NCBI GenBank assembly: GCA_023436485.1
Contig: JAEZIU010000048.1
Span: 1 to 24,578 of the forward strand
Source of the DNA: Bacillota bacterium
Lineage (GTDB): Bacteria > Bacillota > Clostridia > Acetivibrionales > DSM-1351
Reading direction: 5' to 3'
DNA: 24,578 nt
The notes under the pieces were generated by a model that did no database searches, was not told the DNA's origin, and worked only from the letters and a program-made list of their open reading frames with translations. Of this stretch, positions 1-7,800 are shown piece by piece (position 1 is the first letter of the stretch; every line of letters starts with the position of its first letter). The position numbers and the translations under genes were made by a program.

Positions 1-607
1 ATGTAATCCTTGCATTTATACAATCGCCTGTTTTTAAAAAGCAAAAAGCAAGGTCATTATCCATAGAGGTCATTATTTTATCTTCATCAACACTATGTAT
101 ATTTTTGTATATTGAAATTACATTAAATAAGGTTGTTTTATCTTTTATTTTTAATGTTTCAAAGAATTTGTCCATTGGGTAATGCTGATTTTTATAGCAT
201 GTGTTTATTTCCTGAGTTATACTTTCCATATATTCTCTGACAGTCATTTCACCCTGTACATTGCTTTTTTGTACTATAAATTTGTTATAGGGGTAAAACT
301 CCTGTATCCCGGTCAGAATTGGTATCCCCACAAGAATGTCGTTCTGATTTGTATATTTGTAAATAAGGATATTTATGGCAGACGTAAGTTTTATAAAAGT
401 GGCTATGTCCTTACCTTCTTCAATACAGCATAATTTATTAGTTAGTTCTTTGCTTATTTCAAAGTGAAATCTTCCCCTTCTATTGCTGGATTCTCTTTTG
501 AAGTCACAGGGCATCATTACTTTTGGAAACTCTCCTGATAATTTTTCTTCCCAGTAGATTCCGGCTTCTTTAATATCATTCAGGAAGAAATTTAACTTCT
601 GTTCCAT
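1..607 (-). CDS. NRPS, N-terminal part, starting with the second half of a condensation domain (partial, runs off left edge)
   Basis: The frame is open from an ATG at 607 to the window edge, giving 202 residues. The opening stretch, with YWEEKLSG near residue 22, then FKRESSNRRGRFHFEIS, YKYTNQNDILVGIPIL and a YKNQHYPMDKF block, matches the C-terminal lobe of an NRPS condensation domain. The N-terminal lobe with the HHxxxDG active site is absent. This is a real start, not a lost upstream piece: an in-frame TAA (608-610) sits directly before the ATG, and a GGAAGGTAGG ribosome site lies 8 bases upstream. Some Bacillus/Paenibacillus-type NRPS proteins are known to begin with such a half-C domain followed by an adenylation domain, so an A-PCP unit probably follows outside the window. 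It lies 33 bases after the acyltransferase gene and in the same direction, so it is probably the next assembly-line protein. Its amino acid cannot be told. Confidence 0.82.
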   Translation of the reverse strand, partial: MEQKLNFFLNDIKEAGIYWEEKLSGEFPKVMMPCDFKRESSNRRGRFHFEISKELTNKLCCIEEGKDIATFIKLTSAINILIYKYTNQNDILVGIPILTGIQEFYPYNKFIVQKSNVQGEMTVREYMESITQEINTCYKNQHYPMDKFFETLKIKDKTTLFNVISIYKNIHSVDEDKIMTSMDNDLAFCFLKTGDCINARIT

Positions 608-615
608 TTATAATA

Positions 616-627
616 CCTACCTTCCTT
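616..627 (-). promoter_or_regulatory. Ribosome binding site fixing the start of the half-C NRPS
   Basis: On the minus strand AAGGAAGGTAGG ends 8 bases before the ATG at 607. Together with the in-frame stop at 608-610 it shows that translation begins inside the condensation fold. Confidence 0.7.
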
Positions 628-640
628 ATATACTCCCAAT

Positions 641-1879
641 TTAGGATTGCAACCCCGCTTCTTTGAACAATTGGTTTAATCTGACCTTCTGTTCATCAAC
701 CGGCAACAACTTTGTATTGAGTATTTGTTTTATTAAATCAGTAGCCTCTGCAATATGTTCATTGGTGGGCTGAATTCTTTGTTTTATTAATTCTTCTTTC
801 ATCTCAACTAATTTTCTGTATGACTCTACTACACCTTTTTGGTATGCATCTTCATCCCAGTTGCAGTTTTTCGTACTGACAGCAGTTGCTATACAGGAGG
901 TTATAAACTTAAGACCGTTATTTACCGGCTTTCCCGAATCCTTTGCAGAAATCAGTTTTTTCTTCATAAGAGATATATCTTCATTTGTTTCTGATGAAAA
1001 GACCGTTATTGTCGTATTGCTTCTTAAAAGGTTTTTCAGAACAGTTTTTGGCCCCATTTCAACAGCTTTATTTATACCGGACTTCTGCAAATACTCTATT
1101 GTAGACTGCCATTTTACGGGGTTTGTTATTTGCAGGGATAAGTAATCAATTATTTTGTCTTTACCGGGATATGGTTCTGATGTAACATTGGATATTACAG
1201 GCCATTCCATTTCACCGAAGGAATATTTCCCCAATTCCTCTCTGAATCTGTCAGCCGCCGGTTGCATCAACGGGCTGTGAAAAGGTGCACTTACTTTGAG
1301 ATAAACCACCCTTGCTCCCATAGATTTCAACTGTTCTCCAGCATCATTAACTGCTTTTACATGCCCTGATATTACTATTTGCTCCAATGAATTGTAGTTG
1401 GAAACCACCACAATATTTCCTTCTTTAGATACCCGAGAACATTCCTTTTCTATAATTTCCTTTTCAATCCCGCTTACGGCAGCCATACTACCAATTCCTT
1501 CAGGAACTGCTTCCTGCATAAGCTTTCCTCTTTGTCTTACAAGCCTGACAGCGTCTGCAAACTCCATCCCTCCTGCACAACAAAGTGCGGAAAGCTCTCC
1601 AAGGCTGTGTCCGGCGGTATAGTCCGGCTTAATGCCTACCTCCTGCATATATACTCTGAATGCTGCAACACTTGCAGTTAGTATGGCAGGCTGGGTATTT
1701 TCTGTTTTTGTCAGTTCCTCCATACTTCCTTGGAAGCAAAGGTGTTTCAGATCAAAGCCAAGGGCTTCATTTGCTTCAGCAAAAACCTGTCCAGCAACAG
1801 AAAAGTTTTCGCAAAGTTTACTGCCCATACCAATATATTGAGCCCCCTGTCCCGGGAACAAAAATGCTAGCTTATTCAT
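641..1879 (-). CDS. Discrete (trans-acting) malonyl-CoA:ACP acyltransferase with C-terminal extension
   Basis: This 412-residue protein should load malonyl from malonyl-CoA onto the ACPs of the AT-deficient PKS modules. It has the FabD fold signatures: FPGQGAQ at 8-14, nucleophile elbow GHSLGE at 90-95 (Ser92), the carboxylate-binding Arg in RQRGKLMQ (Arg117) and the catalytic His in APFHSPLM (His201). These favour malonyl as substrate. The core ends near residue 295; about 115 more residues follow, mostly helical and charged, ending in a region rich in Lys/Glu. Length and extension resemble the FenF/ItuD acyltransferases of mycosubtilin and iturin clusters rather than the roughly 310-residue housekeeping FabD. 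It starts 5 bases after the large NRPS stop, and its AAAAGGAG site (1891-1898) lies inside that gene, implying translational coupling. Its cluster position plus the missing or dead ATs upstream make the trans-AT role strong. Confidence 0.93.
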   Translation of the reverse strand: MNKLAFLFPGQGAQYIGMGSKLCENFSVAGQVFAEANEALGFDLKHLCFQGSMEELTKTENTQPAILTASVAAFRVYMQEVGIKPDYTAGHSLGELSALCCAGGMEFADAVRLVRQRGKLMQEAVPEGIGSMAAVSGIEKEIIEKECSRVSKEGNIVVVSNYNSLEQIVISGHVKAVNDAGEQLKSMGARVVYLKVSAPFHSPLMQPAADRFREELGKYSFGEMEWPVISNVTSEPYPGKDKIIDYLSLQITNPVKWQSTIEYLQKSGINKAVEMGPKTVLKNLLRSNTTITVFSSETNEDISLMKKKLISAKDSGKPVNNGLKFITSCIATAVSTKNCNWDEDAYQKGVVESYRKLVEMKEELIKQRIQPTNEHIAEATDLIKQILNTKLLPVDEQKVRLNQLFKEAGLQS

Positions 1880-1884
1880 ACCGT

Positions 1885-4800
1885 TTATCTCTCCTTTTGA
1901 AATTTGCTTTCTGTACCTAATTTTGTAATTTCATAAAGATATTTTTTTAATATATCAAGCAACTCTTTCATTGTGCTTTCATAATACTGATGCTTGTTGT
2001 AATGCAGGGTGACATTTAAATTACCCTCCAGAATCATGAGTTCAATAATTAAGGTGTATTTCCTTTCAGATTCAGGACTCTCATTTAGGTTTTTATATAG
2101 CGGTGATATGCTGAAACCCTGAAAATCCTCATTTGTCCTGCCTGCAAAGTCACCTGAATAATTAAATAGTATTTCCGGGTGCAGATTTAGTTTTAATTCC
2201 TTTTTATTTTCAGGCAGAGTTACCTCTCTCAAGGTTTCATAGCCAAGTCCCCTACCGGGAACATTTCTGAACATATCTCTTATTGATATTATCTGGGTCG
2301 GTAGATCTTCCAGCTTGGACATATCAAGTACTGCCGGAAACTCTGTGGCAAACCAGCCCACTGTCCTTGAAACATCAATACCGTCAAAAATGTTCTCCCT
2401 GCCATGAATTTTATAATCAATGAGTATATTGTTCGTGCCTGTCCACTCTTTTACGGCTGCCCCGAAAGCTGTCGCCAGTAAATCCTTTACATCTGTATCA
2501 AGGCTCTGATTTACATTCTTGATTAATACCTTCGTTTCATTTTCCGAAAGCAGTGTTTCGTTTATTGCAACATCATACTTATGCCTTTCCTCACTAAAGG
2601 TTGTATCCTTTGGGAGCAGTGCTATAGGCGTGTTTTCTATCTTTCTCCAATAATCAATTTCTTTAAGAAATTCACTGCTGTTGGAATAAGCATATATTCT
2701 CTCCGACCATTCCTTTAAGGAAGAAGTTTTGGGAGGAAGTGATATTATCTCATTTCTTTGGAGCTGATTATACGCGGCGGCTGCATCCTCAAGTATTGTC
2801 ATAAGTGACAGACCGTCGCAAAGCAGGTGATGTGTCACAAGGAGCAGATGGTCTCCGTCATGGCGTCTGAAAAGTGCCAGCTTTACAAGGGGCCCCTCTG
2901 TAAGATTTATGCTCCTATGTATTGCATATGCCTTGTTATCCATGTTGGTTGTATCATCCTCGTCAGCTGTACAGTCAAATATATTTATTTCTAATAATTC
3001 ACCGTCTATGCCTCGGTTGTATTGGGTTATTTTATCTCCGTCAATTCTGAAATTTATTCTAAGTGCATCATGCTGTTCTATTATTTTGGTAAATGCCTTT
3101 TTTATAATATTTACATCAAACCTGTCTTTTTTGTACATCATTACTGATATGTTCCAGTGATTTATATCTGTCCTTGTTTTTCTGAAAAATCCTTTCTGGG
3201 TAGGAAGCAAGCCAATTTCTCCGGTAACGGGTTCTTCTATGTCAATTTTTTCGGAATATTTTACTAAGCCACTAAGATTTGCTATTGTCTGGCCTTCGAA
3301 CAAGTCTTTTATTTCAAGCTGTAGTCCTTGTTTTTTAAGTAATATGTTTGTTTCCATTGCTTTCAAGGAATCCCCGCCGATTTCAAAGAAATTGTCGTTT
3401 ATTCCAATTCTGCCTATACCCAGTATTTTCTGCCATATATCTGCCAGCTGCTTTTCCGTATCGTTTCTTGGAGCTGTATAAACTCTGTCAGTTAGAATTA
3501 CAGGAGTTGGAAGTGCCTTCCTGTCTATTTTTCCATTTGGAGACAGAGGCATTATTTCCATAAAAACATAGATTCTTGGAACCATATATTCCGGGAGACT
3601 CTTTTCAAGGAATGACTGAAGAACTCCTTGCTCCACTCTCGTACTATTTTCACATATTACATATGCTACCAGCTGTATATCACCCTCGCCTTTTCTCCAT
3701 GCAATTACCACACACTCTTTTACTTCCGGGTGAGCAGTTAACTGCTTTTCTATCTCACCCAGTTCAATCCTAAGTCCTCGTATCTTTACCTGAAAATCCA
3801 TTCTTCCCAAGTATTCAATATTTCCGTCCCGTCTCCACTTTGCCAGATCACCGGTACGGTAAAGCCTCCTGTTGGGTTGGTATGGATTTTGTACAAATTT
3901 CTCATTTGTCAACTCAGGTTTGTTCAGGTACTCTCTTGCCAGACCGATCCCGCCGATGCACAATTCTCCTGCTATACCAACAGGCTGGAGCTGCATATTT
4001 TTGTCCAATATAAGCAGCTTTGTATTATCAATAGGCTTTCCTATTGGAATGGAATCAAGTTCTGTCACTGTATCACAGTCAAAGTAGGATACATCTATTG
4101 TTGCTTCGGTAGGCCCATAAAGGTTTGCCAGTTTGGTTCCGTTTTTTGAAAGCAGTGACTTGAAAGCCTTTACCTGTGAAGGTGTTAATGCCTCTCCGCT
4201 GGCGAAAACCTGTTTTAGTCCGGCAACCCTTGATGCCTCCCCTGTTTGATTAAGGTATTCCAGGAAAATACCCAGCATGGATGGCACAAAATGAATAACT
4301 GTAATATTGTTTTTTTCAATAGTTTCAACAATCTTTCCGGGGTCTTTTTCGGCTCCGGGCTCAAGAAAACATACCTTTGCTCCTGCCATAGACCACCAGA
4401 ACATTTCCCATACAGAGACATCAAAAGTATAAGGTGTCTTCTGGAGGATAATATCATTTTTACCTAAAGGATATTTTTTCTGCATCCAGTTTAGCCTGTT
4501 GACAAGAGACCTGTGTTCTATCAATGTTCCTTTAGGCTTGCCTGTGGAGCCTGATGTATAAATCACGTATGCAATATTCTCAGGAGTTGCAACCAAAGGC
4601 AAATTTGATTGTTCTCCAACGGATAAATCAATTAAATCAAGATTTATCTTTTTTATGTTTTGCGGAATTTTAAAGTCTCCAAATTCCTTATGAGTCAGCA
4701 ATATCCCGGTATTACTGTCTTTGAGTATATAATCTATTCTATCGGCAGGAAAATGCGGGTCTACCGGGAGATATGCTCCTCCTGTTTTCTGTATGGCCAT

Positions 4801-7800
4801 TATTGCTATTATCATCTCAAGCGAGCGTTCCATCATAACAGCTGCAATACTTTCCCGTCCTACACCATTTTCTTGCAGAAGCCTTGCAAGGATGTTTGCT
4901 CTGAAATTGAGTTCACCGTAGCTCAATGTTTTATTTTTAAATATTACTGCCGTATTCGTAGAATCTTTCCCAGCCTGTTCCTCCAAGTATTCATAAATAA
5001 CCTTGTGGTCGGGATAATCTGCATTAGTATTATTAAAGTCCGATAAAATTTGTCTCTTTTCTGTTTCTGTAATATATTCAAGTCTGGAAACCTTCTCATT
5101 AGGCTTTTGTACTATATTTTCAAGTAATTTTATCAGATGCTGTGATATTTCTTTAATGGTAGAAGGCTCAAATAGCGATATGTTATAGTCAAACCCGCCT
5201 TTTATCCCTTTTTCTGTTTCTGTCAGTTGCAATCTTAAATCAAAAGGAGCCATATCGCTTGCCACATCTATTTCGGTTATTTTCATACCGTCAAGTTCCA
5301 GTTCAGCTTTCTTATTGTTATGTAGTATAAACATAACCTGAAATAATGGAGCCCTGCTGAGGTCGCGCTCCAGTCTCATTTCTTCAAGCATTTTATCAAA
5401 GGGCAGTTCCTGATGTTCATATGCCTCCAGAGTTATTTTTTTAACTTTTGAGAGAAGGCTTAAAAATTCCGGGTCTTCCTCAAAATCAGTTCTCAGAACC
5501 AGAGTATTTATAAAAGGGCCTACTGTATTTTCAATTTCCGTTCTGTTTCTGTTTGCAACTACAGTACCCGTAAAAATGTCGTTCTGTCCAGAATACCTGT
5601 GCAATAGTGTCTGGAAGGCAGCCAGAATTAGCATAAACATTGTTGCACCCCGGTCATTTGAAAGTTTCCTTAGTTCCGGCACCAGTTTTTCAGGAATAAC
5701 AATGCTCTCAAAGCCACCCTCGTATGTACGGCTTTTTGGTCTTGCCTTATCAGCGGGAAGTTCAAGTGTTGTTGGATTTTCAAGCTGCTTTTTCCAGTAT
5801 CCCATAAGCTTGTCCAATTTTTCCCCCGTAAATCTGTTCCTTTCCCATATGGCATAATCTGCGAACCTTATGGGGAGCGATTTTATTTCTATGTCTTGAC
5901 TATTGGTAAGCTTAGTGTAATTTCGTAAAAATTCTTCTACTATTATTGTATTTGACCAACCGTCAGATATTATGTGATGTGTTGTCATTGAAAAAATATA
6001 TTCATTTCCGTTGAGTAAGAAAAGGCAGAATCTGAACAACGGGCCTTTTTCCAGATTGAATATATAACGTGCCTCTTGCTTTAAAAGTTTTCTGATTTCT
6101 TCTTCATTACCTTTTTTCAGGTAGGTCAGGTCAATTTCATTTATCTCCACGTAAACTCTGTCGTTTATCACCTGAACAGGGCTTCCATTTATACTCTTGA
6201 ATGTTGTTCTTAAAGCTTCATGGGACATTACTGCATTTTCCAGTGTTTGTTTAAGTATTTCAATATTCAGTCCGCCGCTTATCCGTACAGCACTGGACAG
6301 GTTGAATACAGCATTACCCTTGTTAATCTGGTCATAAAACCACATGGACTGTTGTGAAAAGGAAAGAGGAAATTCTTTTGTTTCGTCACAAACTCTCGAT
6401 ATATGGTCTTGTGCATCGTCTGAATTATAGGTTTCTTCAATTTCTCCTATTAATTTTTCCAATTGAGCTATGGTTCTGTTCTCTATAATCCATTGTAGAG
6501 GTATGTATTTATGGAATCTGTCTCTTAGTCTTGAAATTATGGAAACAGCAGTAAGGGAGTGCCCACCCAGCCTAAAGAAATCGTCATTAACTCCTATATT
6601 TTCGACACCAAGTATCTCCTGCCATATTTCAGCTAATATTTTTTGGGTTTTATTTTCAGGTGCTTTGTATTCTTCTTGTTTTGTCCCGGCTATTTTTGCT
6701 ACACCTGTCCCATGAACGGGAAGTTCTGTTAAGCACTTTCCTGAAGCATTTTCAAGTGGAAGCAGATATGCTTTGTGGAGAAGCATTTCCCTGTTTACTG
6801 AAAGCACTCTCCAGCCATTATTAACCGAAGTGTGTTCCTTTTCTTTTTTTATGTAAACTGACTCATATTTAGATTCTTCTCCCATGGATTTTACTGACTC
6901 AAATTTTGAATCATAGTAGCACTCTACCATATTCTCATGTTCAGGTATTGCTTCAATATCCAATTGGTATCTGCTGAATCCACTCCCTTCTTCAATACTT
7001 TTCCAACCGCTCTTTTCAAGGAAATGTTTAAAGGGCATGTTTTTTTCCGTGGGTCTGAACTCCGCTTCAAGTATCTTTGCACCATTTTTAATACACAGCT
7101 TTTTAAGACCAACAAGTATCGCATCTTCAATCCTTCTTCCCAATACTCTGCAACTCAGGAGGAATGTGTCTATAAACAGCTTGTCGCCGTTTTCCTTTGA
7201 TATAATTACACCTACCAACCCGTAATCACCGAATCTGTCCATTACCTCTATTACATGGCATCCGGAACCCGGCAAACTTGTCAGCAGCCTTAGTTCCTCC
7301 TCCGTTCTTCTTATAGTGCTAAGATTAAACTGATTGGTTCTATGAGTCAGCTGAGCTGCTCTCATGTATTGTGAATCCTCTATGGGGTTCATGCTCATTT
7401 TAAGTTCAAGACCTTTTATAAAGCCATCCAGAGACTGAACACTTTCCTGCATTTGCTTTCTTTCCTTCTCAGCTATATACATTTGTGTTCTTTGGGTATC
7501 CTCTGCGGTTACTTTGAATCTGTCAAAGGCCCAAACATGCTGTAAATATCCCGGTATTTGTTCTGCATCTTCAGGCAGGTTGAGAGTAAGCACCTCCGGC
7601 AGTTTTATCATTACCTCAGTGCACTCCATAGGACTGTCGTCTATAAAAATAAAGCTGTCAATACCAAGATTAAGTTCATGGGCAATTTCCCTTATGTTGT
7701 CGGCTTTTGACTGCCAGTTTATTCTCCATGATACAAAATGCTCCTTTTTCAGCAACATTCCCTTGTTATTATCAAATACATCCCACACATCTGCTTCATT

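Noticed and set aside
182..433. Plus-strand open frame of 83 residues at the left end
   Set aside because: It is antisense to the half-condensation domain, whose minus-strand frame is open throughout and clearly homologous to NRPSs.
608..640. Terminator between the acyltransferase and the last NRPS
   Set aside because: The 33-base gap holds a ribosome site but no inverted repeat followed by a T run.
1885..1930. A thioesterase or reductase release domain at the NRPS end
   Set aside because: No GxSxG hydrolase or reductase sequence follows the E-like domain; the protein ends about 15 residues after it. Release must lie elsewhere.
4215..4457. Minus-strand open frame of 80 residues
   Set aside because: It is a second reading frame inside the serine adenylation domain; the main frame carries all core motifs here.
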